From positions 186,001 through 250,000 of the forward strand of contig NZ_ABVL01000004.1 in the NCBI RefSeq assembly GCF_000173075.1: a stretch of DNA of 64,000 nucleotides, written 5' to 3'. Below, in pieces: positions 10,818 through 18,697 of the stretch. Position 1 is the first letter of the stretch. Each line of letters starts with the position of its first letter. The translations under genes were made by a program, and so were the position numbers. This stretch comes from Chthoniobacter flavus Ellin428. Its GTDB lineage: Bacteria; Verrucomicrobiota; Verrucomicrobiia; Chthoniobacterales; Chthoniobacteraceae. The notes below the pieces were generated by a model. That model saw nothing but the letters and a program-made list of their open reading frames with translations. It was not told the DNA's origin and did no database searches.

Positions 10818-10854
10818 GGCCGGCTTCGCAACTCGAAGCCGGCCTGCGTTCTTT
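10818..10854 (+). terminator. Intrinsic terminator after the first giant PEP-CTERM gene
   Basis: A perfect 11-bp inverted repeat, GGCCGGCTTCG (10818-10828) and CGAAGCCGGCC (10834-10844), encloses a 5-nt loop and is followed by a moderately T-rich stretch. It lies 29 bp after the stop codon at 10789 and 77 bp before the antiporter start, so it probably separates the two transcripts. The T-tract is imperfect (TGCGTTCTTT). Confidence 0.7.
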
Positions 10855-10930
10855 GTATGAGACACGATCCCGATAGAAGAGAGGGAGTTTCTCACCGACA
10901 AATGCGCGCAGGTCCGTTACATCAGACGCG

Positions 10931-12454
10931 ATGCGCCCACCAAGTTCACGTGTTGCCGGTCTCTGCCGTCCCGGCGTTTTGATCGCGTTGCTCCTCGGGT
11001 CGACCGCGTATGGAAGGGCCGCGGACACTGCCGGGGGCGAAGTCTTCCCGCGACCGCTCGCCAGCTACCACGACGGTGCGCTGGGCGTCGGGGCAAAGCT
11101 TCTGGACCGCATTCACCAGGACCCTTTCAATCTCCTGGCGACGGTGCTTTTTCTCGGAGCGATCATCCACACTTTCCTGGCCTCGCGCTTCATGGCCGTT
11201 TCGCACCGCTACCAGCGTGATCTGGAAGCCCTTGGCGACGCTCAGGGGGATGCGGCGACGCGCGAGGCGCACGATCGCCTGCGCGATCAATTCCGATTTC
11301 GGGCGCAGCTCTTTCATTTCATGGGCGAAATCGAAGCCGTCTTTGGAATCTGGGCTGTGCCGCTGGGCATCGCGCTGGCCGTGTTCAAGGGCTGGCCCGT
11401 CATGGTCGACTACTTTGCGCGCACCAGCTATGCGGAGCCGGTTTTTGTCGTGGTAGTCATGGCGATCGCCGCTTCCCGCCCGGTTCTTACCCTGGCGGAA
11501 GCGTGTCTCGCCCGGGTGGCTGCGCTGGGTGGAAGTACTCCGGCCGCCTGGTGGCTCTCCATCCTCACCGTGGGCCCTCTCCTTGGATCATTCATCACCG
11601 AGCCCGCGGCGATGACCATTTGCGCGCTGCTGCTCCGCCGCCGCTTTTACGAACTGAAACCCGATCCTGTCTTGCAGTACGCGACGCTCGGCCTGCTCTT
11701 TGTGAATATCTCCGTCGGCGGCACGCTCACCCACTTCGCTGCGCCACCCGTGGTGATGGTGGCCCGGACGTGGGGCTGGGATCTGAGCTACCTGTTCACC
11801 CACTTCGGCTGGAAAGCCATCATCGGGATTGTGGGGGCCAATGCCGCCCACTTCGTAATCCTGCGCGGGCGCTTCCGGCGCCTCTCGACCGGAACCTGGC
11901 CTGAAACGACCGCTCCGATTCCTGTTCCCGCACCCATCACGCTGGTGCACTTGCTCTTCATCGCCTGGACGGTGCTCACCTCGCACTATCCGCCGTTGGT
12001 CGTGCTTGGCTTTCTTTTCTTTCTCGCGTTTGTCGAAGCCACCGAGCGCCATCAGTCGCCGATCCAATTGCGTGGCCCGTTGCTGGTCGGCTTTTTCCTC
12101 GCCGCGCTGGTGCTGCACGGCGGGGGACAGCAGTGGTGGATCGCGCCGGTGCTCGGGAGCCTCGATCGCTGGCCGCTGATGATCGGCGCGACCGCCCTCA
12201 CGGCGGTTAACGACAATGCGGCCATCACTTATCTCGCCTCGCTGGTCCCCGACTTCTCCGAAGTTTTGCGCTACGCCGTCGTTGCCGGCGCAGTGGTCGG
12301 CGGCGGTCTCACCGTCATCGCCAACGCGCCCAACCCCGCCGGCCAATCCATCCTGCAGGCGCAATTCGGCGACGGCGGCATCTCACCGCTCAAGCTCTTC
12401 CTCGGAGCCCTCGCTCCGACAGTGATCGTCGGCCTCGCGCTTGCCTTGCTCTAA
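10931..12454 (+). CDS. Putative Na+/H+ antiporter (PF07399-like)
   Basis: This 507-residue polytopic membrane protein has a cleavable-looking N-terminal signal (GVLIALLLGSTAYGRAADT), a short periplasmic segment and about ten hydrophobic helices. The central blocks GSFITEPAAMTICALLL, LLFVNISVGGTLTHFAAPP and LTAVNDNAAITYLASL resemble the putative Na+/H+ antiporter family found in Chlamydiae and Verrucomicrobia (PF07399) and belong to the ion transporter superfamily. Acidic residues in the TEP and NDN motifs within membrane segments are plausible cation-binding positions, though this is inference. The ATG at 10931 gives a sensible signal peptide. It is followed 19 bp later by the convergent stop of the receiver-domain gene. 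Transported ion and direction are not shown by the sequence. Confidence 0.8.
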   Translation: MRPPSSRVAGLCRPGVLIALLLGSTAYGRAADTAGGEVFPRPLASYHDGALGVGAKLLDRIHQDPFNLLATVLFLGAIIHTFLASRFMAVSHRYQRDLEALGDAQGDAATREAHDRLRDQFRFRAQLFHFMGEIEAVFGIWAVPLGIALAVFKGWPVMVDYFARTSYAEPVFVVVVMAIAASRPVLTLAEACLARVAALGGSTPAAWWLSILTVGPLLGSFITEPAAMTICALLLRRRFYELKPDPVLQYATLGLLFVNISVGGTLTHFAAPPVVMVARTWGWDLSYLFTHFGWKAIIGIVGANAAHFVILRGRFRRLSTGTWPETTAPIPVPAPITLVHLLFIAWTVLTSHYPPLVVLGFLFFLAFVEATERHQSPIQLRGPLLVGFFLAALVLHGGGQQWWIAPVLGSLDRWPLMIGATALTAVNDNAAITYLASLVPDFSEVLRYAVVAGAVVGGGLTVIANAPNPAGQSILQAQFGDGGISPLKLFLGALAPTVIVGLALALL

Positions 12455-12473
12455 TCGAAGCGCCTCCCGCAGC

Positions 12474-12845
12474 CTAGATCTGCCCAAGCTGCCCGCGGAA
12501 CACCCAGATCAGCGCCTTTAGCCCGAGCTCCGAGATATTGAACGGTTTGCCGACGAAGTCGTTGCCGCCACTGAGGCTCGATTGCACGCGGTTTTGGAAC
12601 GTGGCCATGCCCGTGATGAAAACGATCGGCGTCTTTTCGTGCAGCGGGAGCATGCGCACTTTTGAGCAGAGTTCGAAACCGGTCATTTCCGGCAGGCCGA
12701 CATCGAGGAAGATCAGGTCGAATCCCTGGACGCCCAGCGCCGCCAGCGCGGTGGTCGGCGTATCCGCCGCGACCGATTTCAAATTTCCCAGCCGCATCGC
12801 GGCCATGATGATTTTGCGCGCGCCTTCTTCGTCATCCACGATCAA
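12474..12845 (-). CDS. Response-regulator receiver domain, C-terminal half of a split double-receiver protein
   Basis: The 123 residues make one CheY-like receiver domain: the acidic pair in LIVDDEEG, the phosphoacceptor Asp in LIFLDVGLPEM, Thr in VFITGM and Lys in FVGKPF are all present. No output domain follows. The TTG at 12845 falls inside the first beta strand, and the frame is open upstream to read AAQVLIVDDEEGARK, the usual start of a receiver. The preceding gene ends in the other frame at 12832. Removing one A from the AAA run (plus-strand TTT at 12868-12870) fuses the two into a 373-residue protein with two receiver domains. I therefore treat this as the second half of one gene. Confidence 0.82.
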   Translation of the reverse strand: MIVDDEEGARKIIMAAMRLGNLKSVAADTPTTALAALGVQGFDLIFLDVGLPEMTGFELCSKVRMLPLHEKTPIVFITGMATFQNRVQSSLSGGNDFVGKPFNISELGLKALIWVFRGQLGQI

Positions 12846-13596
12846 TACTTGCGCCGCACTTGGGTCCTTTCAACCGGTTGCGCACCGTGTCCGGCAGGAG
12901 CCCTGCGAAGAAATCAAGCGCCTGGCTCAGGGTGCGGAGAATGGAGGGATTGATCTGCTCAGGAAACGCGTGAAGATCGTAGGCGAGCGCCTCGATCTGC
13001 GCGGCCAGACAGAAGAGCGGCCGCTGTCCCAGCACGGACATTTCTTCGGCAAAGGCGTGCACCCGCTGATAAAACTCCCGGGCCGCGGCCGGCGTACTGC
13101 CTTCGCGGCTGATCTCGTGCAGCGCCCGGCGCAACGCCGTGAGCACTTCCGGGCCGGCTCCGAGGCTCATCCTCAACCAGGCCTCCTCGGCGCGAAAGGC
13201 GAGGCCCTTGCTGGCCGCCGCGGTATTTTCCATCTTCAGCGCCGTCTGCAGCGCATCGAGAATTTCGGCGACCGGGTTTACGCCCCGGGTCAGCGAGACG
13301 GCGTTCGCATCCTGGGCTGCCTCGGCGTAGACCGAGCGCGAATTGGGCAGGACGATCACTGGCAGGGCAGACTGGCCGGCACGTTCGCGCAATTGCCCGA
13401 TGAGCTTGGTCAGCTCCGGCCCGGGAATCACCGGATCCATGACGATGGCCTCCGGCGCCCGTTCCTCCACGGACTTCAGCGCGGACTCCGCATCGTGCGC
13501 GACGTCCACGCCCAGGTTCGCCCCTTCGATCTTTTCCCGGAAAAGATTGGCGAGCAGGCGATCTTCGTGGATGAGGAGGACTCTTTTGTGGCTCAT
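12832..13596 (-). CDS. Receiver-domain protein with helical linker, N-terminal half of a split double-receiver protein
   Basis: Residues 1-120 or so form a receiver domain: VLLIHEDRLLAN, the phosphoacceptor Asp in AIVMDPVIPG and strand 4 PVIVLPNSRS. The usual DD acidic pair is ED, and the conserved Thr and Lys are less clear, so signalling may be degenerate. Residues 120-245 are mostly helical and include an Hpt-like or histidine-kinase-dimer-like stretch with no recognisable catalytic motif. The last 12 residues (KGPKCGASIDRG) are out of frame. Correcting a one-base insertion at 12868-12870 continues into the second receiver. No kinase gene is adjacent. The output is probably protein-protein, since no DNA-binding domain is present. 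Confidence 0.75.
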   Translation of the reverse strand: MSHKRVLLIHEDRLLANLFREKIEGANLGVDVAHDAESALKSVEERAPEAIVMDPVIPGPELTKLIGQLRERAGQSALPVIVLPNSRSVYAEAAQDANAVSLTRGVNPVAEILDALQTALKMENTAAASKGLAFRAEEAWLRMSLGAGPEVLTALRRALHEISREGSTPAAAREFYQRVHAFAEEMSVLGQRPLFCLAAQIEALAYDLHAFPEQINPSILRTLSQALDFFAGLLPDTVRNRLKGPKCGASIDRG

Positions 13597-13701
13597 TGCA
13601 GGGGCGAAACGTTTAGCATCGACGTGGGGGATGTGCAGGAGATTCTTCGGAAATTTACAGAATGATTCGTGCCCGGCGAAAAAATTGAGTGCAAAATATC
13701 C

Positions 13702-13729
13702 TTGTGCATCCGGAAAGGTGCGTTATCTA
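13702..13729 (+). promoter_or_regulatory. Likely promoter of tRNA-Lys(CTT)
   Basis: TTGTGC (13702-13707), a 16-bp spacer and TATCTA (13724-13729) resemble a housekeeping -35/-10 pair. The -10 box ends 18 bp before the tRNA, a fitting distance. Confidence 0.4.
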
Positions 13730-13747
13730 TCTCGCCCGCCTCGCACT

Positions 13748-13823
13748 GGACCGTTAGCTCAATTGGCAGAGCAAGTGACTCTTAATCACTAGGTTGAAGG
13801 TTCGATTCCTTCACGGTCCACCA
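13748..13823 (+). tRNA. tRNA-Lys(CTT), CCA encoded
   Basis: A full cloverleaf can be drawn. The acceptor stem GGACCGT pairs with ACGGTCC, the D arm is GCTC...GAGC, the anticodon stem AGTGA/TCACT encloses the loop CTCTTAA (anticodon CTT), and the T arm GAAGG/CCTTC carries TTCGATT. The discriminator is A and the 3' CCA is present in the DNA (13821-13823). Confidence 0.95.
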
Positions 13824-14003
13824 TCTCCAAGTCGGTGATGGTGAAGAGGTTGTGTTATGCGACCGATGGTCGCCCCCCTTCAGCTCCGAATCCTCACTCG
13901 GCGATCGAACGAATGACTCTCGCTGGGTTGCCTCCGACAAGCGTACGTTCGATGATAGGGTCGGTCCCAACCCCGGCAGGAAACTAGACTTCACCTCTGA
14001 CGC

Positions 14004-16415
14004 TCAACCGCCGGCCGGCAGCACGACGCGCAGACGCAGGAATCGGGGAACTCCTGACGCGATTGGCACGTTATCGCGCACGATCAATTGCGTCGCGGTA
14101 TTCGTTTCCGTGACCAGTCCGGTGCTGCTCCAGTTGGGCGTGGGGCCCAGCGTGCTCGTGGCTTCCACGATGTATTGAATATCTGTCGCATTCGCATTCT
14201 TCGGAATCGTCAGCCGGAGATACTTTTGGCCTGAGGCCGTCTCGGTGTCGGTCGTGATGGGTGCGAAATTGGACGTGGTCGGACTGGTCGCCAGCGCGTA
14301 TTCGAGCAGGTTGCTCAGGCCGTCGCCGTCGGGATCGGTGGCCGGGCCCGCGATGGCGGCATTGGTGGCATTCGTGCCGAAGTTCCGCCCGAGCCAGTCA
14401 TCGAAGGGAGGCAATGTGGCGGTCACATTCACGGCGCTCGTGGTCGTCCCGCCGTCGGGATCGGCGATCGTCACCTGGAAGCTGTAATTTCCGGATTGAT
14501 AAAGCGTGACCGTGCTATTCGCGGCGGTGTTGCTGCCATTCACCGAGAAGGTGGGAGCGGCGATTCCGGCGGGATAACTCGTCGCGACCCACGTGTAGTT
14601 GAGGCTCGACGCAGAATAGATATTGCTCGCCCCGAGCGCCGAGAGTGTGGTGCTGAAGGAAGTCACCGGGCTGGCCCCTGCCGCGGCGGGATTGGTGACG
14701 GTCGGTGTGGCGATGGCTAGAGCGGCGATGGCGGGGGCACTGAGCGAGGTATTGTAAATGCGCACCTCATCCATCGAGCCGTTGAAATAGCGCGTGTTGT
14801 TTAGCGGATCGGTCCCGATATCTGTAACCCCATCAAAGGCCGCGGCGGTATTGGCCACAGCCTTGGTAGCCGATTGCATGGCGCCACCCAGCGGCTGCAT
14901 GTAGATCGTCGCATTGCTGGGTGTAATCACCAGGGCCACAAAAGTCCACTGGCCCGCGGGTGTGACCAAACCGGAGTTCCAATTGTAAGTAGCGGAGACG
15001 TTGTTCCAATTGTAACGGAGTTCATTGGCGGAGCCGAAACTCAGGCCGCAGGTCGTGGTGCCGGCGCGGCAGAAGACGATCCCGGTATAAGTATTTTGCG
15101 AACCATTCCGGTTGATCCAACCGGTAATCGTCAGGGTGTTGGTGTGCAGGTTCAGCGCCGGGATGCTGGCGTAACTGCTGCTCGAACTGGCAAAAGCCAG
15201 CCCGCCGGTGCCTTCGATGCCGCTGGTCCAGGTGGCGCCGTTCAGGGTGCTGGTGTAACCGTCGCCCGTGGCGTCGGCGCTGCTGGTGCCCGTCCCTTCG
15301 TCGAATTTGTAATCCGCCTGGAGACCGGCAATGAAGATGGTGACCGTGGCCGTTGCGGAGTCGCCTTTGCCGTCGCTGACCGTGTAGGTGAACGAATCGG
15401 TTCCGATGGCTCCGGAGTTTGACGTGTAGGTGAAACTGCCGCTGCCATTATTCACCAGCGTGCCTTTGGCGGGCTGGGTGTAATTGGTTACGGTCAGGGT
15501 AGCACCCGCGGGTCCGGTGTCATTGGTCAGGACATTCACCGTGCCCGGCATGCCGGGATTTACGTTCAGGATGTCGTCCTCGGCGATCATCAGCGAGATA
15601 TTGTCGAAGGTGGCCTGGCAGAGTGCGCTGGTATTGTGACTGCACACCGCCAGGCCGATCAGCGGGGTGGCGGTGGCGAGCGTCACGGTCTGCGAACTCT
15701 GCTGAGTCCAGGTCGTTCCATCGGGCGACGCATAGCCGGTGAAAGTACTGCCGCTGCGGACGAGTTTCACCCAGTAGGGGGCGACGCGGCCGCCGGTGCT
15801 GTGAAAATTGCTGCTGGAGCCGGTAGTGGTTCTCCACTGGAACGTGGTCCCATTGCTCGGGCTGATGCCCATGAAGGCATTGGCCGCGCCCGCAGCCGTG
15901 CTTTCGCGAATCATCACCCCGGCCTTGGCCCACCCAGCGGTATTCTGCTGCGTGGCGACGCGAGCGATGATGACCCCATCGCCACCCATCGTTTGATACA
16001 CGTAATGGAATTGGTCGGCCGTGCCCCAGATATCATTGCCTTCGCCACTCACCGTGAAAGTTCCGGCGCTGTTGTAACCCGAGCCGGTCAGGGCCGGTGA
16101 ATTGATATCCACGGAAACCCAGGGGGCGATCACCACATTGACCGTAGCCGACGCGCTCAGCGTTCCGGTCGTGGCCGTGACCACCGCCTGCGTGCCGGTC
16201 GCGGGCGAAGTGTAGAGACCGCCGGCACTCACGCTGCCCCCGCCCGAGGTAAGCGCCCAGGTAAAGGAAGGCTGGGCGGTCATGCTGTTGCCAAATTGAT
16301 CCAGGCCGGTGGCCGTGATCTGCTGCGTCTGGCCGGTGGTCAAATTGGCGACGGCGGGTGAGACGGTCACACTGTTGAGCGTCTGGTTCACGGTCACGTT
16401 CACGCTGCTCTGCAC
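14004..16415 (-). CDS. Secreted multidomain protein, C-terminal piece (Ig-like, DUF1349-like, cadherin-like and LamG domains)
   Basis: This 803-codon frame is the C-terminal part of the kelch-type protein that starts at 18112. In order it shows: a bacterial Ig-like domain (TVSPAVANLTTGQTQQ, residues 10-90); a DUF1349/concanavalin-like module (GTADQFHYVYQTMGGDG, 110-270); a cadherin-like repeat (VLTNDTGPAGATL, SFTYTVSDGKGDS, 280-360); a LamG/concanavalin domain (LTITGWINRNGS, GSMDEVRIYN, 365-555); a PKD-like segment; and a C-terminal calcium-loop-type signature DPDGDGLSNLLEYAL common on secreted Verrucomicrobia proteins. No catalytic motif is seen. The apparent start at 16415 is internal. A one-base insertion near 16421-16430 and another at 16543-16546 separate it from the N-terminal piece, and a 37-residue middle portion lies between them in a third frame. 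Corrected length is 1,368 aa. Confidence 0.82.
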   Translation of the reverse strand: MQSSVNVTVNQTLNSVTVSPAVANLTTGQTQQITATGLDQFGNSMTAQPSFTWALTSGGGSVSAGGLYTSPATGTQAVVTATTGTLSASATVNVVIAPWVSVDINSPALTGSGYNSAGTFTVSGEGNDIWGTADQFHYVYQTMGGDGVIIARVATQQNTAGWAKAGVMIRESTAAGAANAFMGISPSNGTTFQWRTTTGSSSNFHSTGGRVAPYWVKLVRSGSTFTGYASPDGTTWTQQSSQTVTLATATPLIGLAVCSHNTSALCQATFDNISLMIAEDDILNVNPGMPGTVNVLTNDTGPAGATLTVTNYTQPAKGTLVNNGSGSFTYTSNSGAIGTDSFTYTVSDGKGDSATATVTIFIAGLQADYKFDEGTGTSSADATGDGYTSTLNGATWTSGIEGTGGLAFASSSSSYASIPALNLHTNTLTITGWINRNGSQNTYTGIVFCRAGTTTCGLSFGSANELRYNWNNVSATYNWNSGLVTPAGQWTFVALVITPSNATIYMQPLGGAMQSATKAVANTAAAFDGVTDIGTDPLNNTRYFNGSMDEVRIYNTSLSAPAIAALAIATPTVTNPAAAGASPVTSFSTTLSALGASNIYSASSLNYTWVATSYPAGIAAPTFSVNGSNTAANSTVTLYQSGNYSFQVTIADPDGGTTTSAVNVTATLPPFDDWLGRNFGTNATNAAIAGPATDPDGDGLSNLLEYALATSPTTSNFAPITTDTETASGQKYLRLTIPKNANATDIQYIVEATSTLGPTPNWSSTGLVTETNTATQLIVRDNVPIASGVPRFLRLRVVLPAGG

Positions 16416-18112
16416 GGCGAGTCCGCTGGGAGTCCGTGATCGTGACGGTCAAGGTGTAGGCGCCCGCGTGATGAAACGTGGCCGTGATGTTCTTCGCCGC
16501 ATTGGTCCCATTGGCGGAGAAGGATGGCGTGGGCACACCGGTGGGGCGCCGATGTCGTGACCCACGTGTAAGTCAGGTTGGATTCGCCGCCGCCGTCGGT
16601 ATCCGCGCCGAGCACGGACAGCGCCGTGGTGGTGCCGGTGACCGGGCTGGGCGACGCGGCCGCCGCCGTCGCGACCGTGGGCGCGGCATCGCCGGCGACG
16701 TATGGCGTGGTCAATTGCACCGGCGCCGAGGCAATGCCGTTGGCCACGGCGACCACCGAGTAAGTGCCCGCGGGCAGATTCAGCGGAAGGGTGAATTGCG
16801 TCGTGACCGCGGTGCTGCCGGTCTGCACACCAGTGTTGCTCCAATTATAAGTGTGCGCGTAGAAAATATTGCCGGAGCTGTCCGTAAATCGCACTACCGG
16901 GCGATTCGTGGCCATCTGCCAATCGTCGCCGTAAGCCGCACCCTCGGTAAAGCCATTGAGGAGCGTGCCGGTCAGCAGGTACGAGCCATCGGCATTGTGC
17001 GAAATACCGGAGATCGTCGGCTGCCAGGCGGAGAGCGCGGAGCCGGTGGGCGTATAGACGTAGAACGTGCCGCCGATCGCCATCAGCACATTGCCATCGG
17101 GCAACGCCAGCATTTTCATCACATAAGCTGCCGCCGTTGAATTCTGGCCGGTGGGCCCATTGACCTGGGTCATCGCATTCGCCACCGGATCGTATTCAAA
17201 GAAGCTCGTCGAACCGCCGACGTAAGCGGAGTCCGCGGCAAAGAGCACGCGGCCATTCACCATCACACAGCCTGGCGAATCGCCGCAGTTGAGGCCATTG
17301 GGGACATCCGGACCCTGGACCCATGTGCCCGGGCTGCTCGTGCCGCTCGGCGTGTAAATGAGCGTGTGGGTGTAGCCGCGAAAGAAGACCGTGCCATTGG
17401 CCAGCAAGTGGCCGCACCCGGTTTCGCCGCCGCTGTACATGACGACCGGCGTATTCGCATCGGCGACCCATTGATTGAGGGAGGGGATGTAGCGCTCGGC
17501 ATTGCTGCTGCCGTCGACGGTGAGGATGCTCCCATCGGGCAGTTTCACCCAAGGCACTTCATCCTGGCCGTGGAGCGTCGCCGGGCCGGCGGTCCAGCTA
17601 TTGGCGAGGGGGTCGTAAATAATGGTGGAATCCGGGCCGGAAACCGGGGCGACGAGCACCGTGCCATTGGCCAGAATCTCCGACACCGCATCCGAAAACG
17701 TCTGCCCCGACGCCGGCGTCAACGTCCAGGTATTCAGCTTCGGATCGTAGACCTCCGCGGTGGTATCGCCGGTGCCGTACTCGCCGCCGGCCGTGAAGAG
17801 CCGGCCATCCATCAGCACCTGCGTGGAATTGTAGAGCCGGGTGCTGTTCATCGAGCTGAGCGTCGTCCACGTGCCATTCGCGTAGCTGCCGTGGATGTCC
17901 GGTGTGAGCCGGTACCACGCGTTGCCACCGCCGTTCTGGACCATGATCGTCCCATCCCCGAGCAATTCCATGAGCCCCCCTCCGGCCGGTGGTGAATTCG
18001 TGAGCGCCTGCCATGTTCCCGCGAGCGCCGGCGACGGAACCGCCGCGCAAAAAGCCAGACACATCGTCCAGAGGACGAGCCACGCAGCCTGCCTTGGGAC
18101 GAGCCGTGTCAT
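16400..18112 (-). CDS. Secreted kelch/galactose-oxidase-like repeat protein, N-terminal piece
   Basis: The chosen ATG at 18112 gives a typical signal peptide (MTRLVPRQAAWLVLWTMCLA...PSPALAG); a longer frame to 18244 would add a charged stretch without a signal. Residues 30-400 hold kelch-like blades (NSTQVLMDGRLFTAGGEYG, AEVYDPKLNTWTLTP, VLFAADSAYVGGSTSFFEYD) as in galactose-oxidase-type beta propellers, but no copper-site motif is evident. An IPT/TIG-like and a PKD-like domain follow (LSVLGADTDGGG). After TYTWVTTSAP the frame goes wrong; deleting one C (plus-strand GGGG at 16543-16546) gives SAPTGVPTPSFSANGT and continues. A second insertion near 16421-16430 leads to the C-terminal piece. 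It is probably an extracellular or cell-surface protein, perhaps carbohydrate-binding. Substrate unknown. Confidence 0.82.
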   Translation of the reverse strand: MTRLVPRQAAWLVLWTMCLAFCAAVPSPALAGTWQALTNSPPAGGGLMELLGDGTIMVQNGGGNAWYRLTPDIHGSYANGTWTTLSSMNSTRLYNSTQVLMDGRLFTAGGEYGTGDTTAEVYDPKLNTWTLTPASGQTFSDAVSEILANGTVLVAPVSGPDSTIIYDPLANSWTAGPATLHGQDEVPWVKLPDGSILTVDGSSNAERYIPSLNQWVADANTPVVMYSGGETGCGHLLANGTVFFRGYTHTLIYTPSGTSSPGTWVQGPDVPNGLNCGDSPGCVMVNGRVLFAADSAYVGGSTSFFEYDPVANAMTQVNGPTGQNSTAAAYVMKMLALPDGNVLMAIGGTFYVYTPTGSALSAWQPTISGISHNADGSYLLTGTLLNGFTEGAAYGDDWQMATNRPVVRFTDSSGNIFYAHTYNWSNTGVQTGSTAVTTQFTLPLNLPAGTYSVVAVANGIASAPVQLTTPYVAGDAAPTVATAAAASPSPVTGTTTALSVLGADTDGGGESNLTYTWVTTSAPHRCAHAILLRQWDQCGEEHHGHVSSRGRLHLDRHDHGLPADSPCRAA

Positions 18113-18224
18113 TGGGGGACGCAAAAAAGGGCGGAGCCTTTTCCCTAAAAGTCCGTTGAATGTAACGACTTTTTTTTCCGGGCGACGCCTCCACCGTCGC
18201 GTTTCCGGCGACGGCAGGTGCCGT

Positions 18225-18410
18225 GTTACGGTTGTCTCCGACACTTCGCCGATCCATTATCTCTGCCTGATCGGAGAGATTGCAGTTCTCCCGTCCATTT
18301 TCAACGAGGTGCTAACTCCGCCGGGTGTATTGAGTGAATTCCGATATCCCTCGGCGCTCAAGACAGTCGCGGAGTGGCTGGGGCCTCTCAGTATTCATGC
18401 GGGTTCCAGA
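18225..18410 (+). pseudogene. Remnant of a PIN-domain (VapC/DUF3368-like) toxin gene
   Basis: In one frame the sequence reads VSDTSPIHYLCLIGEIAVL followed by FNEVLTPPGVLSEFRYP, matching the start of PIN-domain proteins of the DUF3368 type, where the first conserved Asp sits in SDTSPL. No start codon is in frame at the expected place (GTT instead of ATG/GTG), and after about 60 residues the similarity ends as the sequence runs into the tRNA-Lys(TTT) gene. The C-terminal catalytic acids are missing, and no antitoxin gene is seen. I read it as a decayed toxin fragment left beside a tRNA. Confidence 0.55.
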
Positions 18411-18424
18411 GCGATTTCCAACAG

Positions 18425-18496
18425 TGGGTTGGGAGGGACTCGAACCCTCAACCAACGCCTTAAAAGGGCGCTGCTCTACCATTGAGCTACCAACCC
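18425..18496 (-). tRNA. tRNA-Lys(TTT), CCA not encoded
   Basis: On the minus strand the acceptor GGGTTGG pairs with CCAACCC, the D arm is GCTC/GAGC, the anticodon stem GCGCC/GGCGT encloses CTTTTAA (anticodon TTT), and the T arm GAGGG/CCCTC carries TTCGAGT. The discriminator A is at 18425. No CCA follows in the DNA, unlike tRNA-Lys(CTT) at 13748. Confidence 0.93.
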
Positions 18497-18518
18497 GGCT
18501 GGTTTTGGAAGGGGCGGA

Positions 18519-18547
18519 TGGATAATTCACCGCGGCGGGTGACGCAA
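18519..18547 (-). promoter_or_regulatory. Likely promoter of tRNA-Lys(TTT)
   Basis: On the minus strand, TTGCGT (18547-18542), a 17-bp spacer and TATCCA (18524-18519) form a reasonable -35/-10 pair, 22 bp before the tRNA 5' end. Confidence 0.4.
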
Positions 18548-18697
18548 GGACTAAATCGGGTGGAATTCCACGCGCGCGCGCCGAATCTCGATTCAACCGT
18601 CCGCCGGATAAGAGGGAATCGCGCCTTGCCCACGCTGCAAATCCGTGCCACGCAATTCCGCTTCCATTTCCAGACGCTCTTCCGCTCCGCGCCACCC

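Noticed and set aside
17895..18485. A 196-codon plus-strand frame through the kelch gene start and tRNA-Lys
   Set aside because: Only the central 60 residues or so resemble a PIN domain. The first part is antisense to the signal peptide region and the last part reads through the tRNA, so it was kept only as a remnant.
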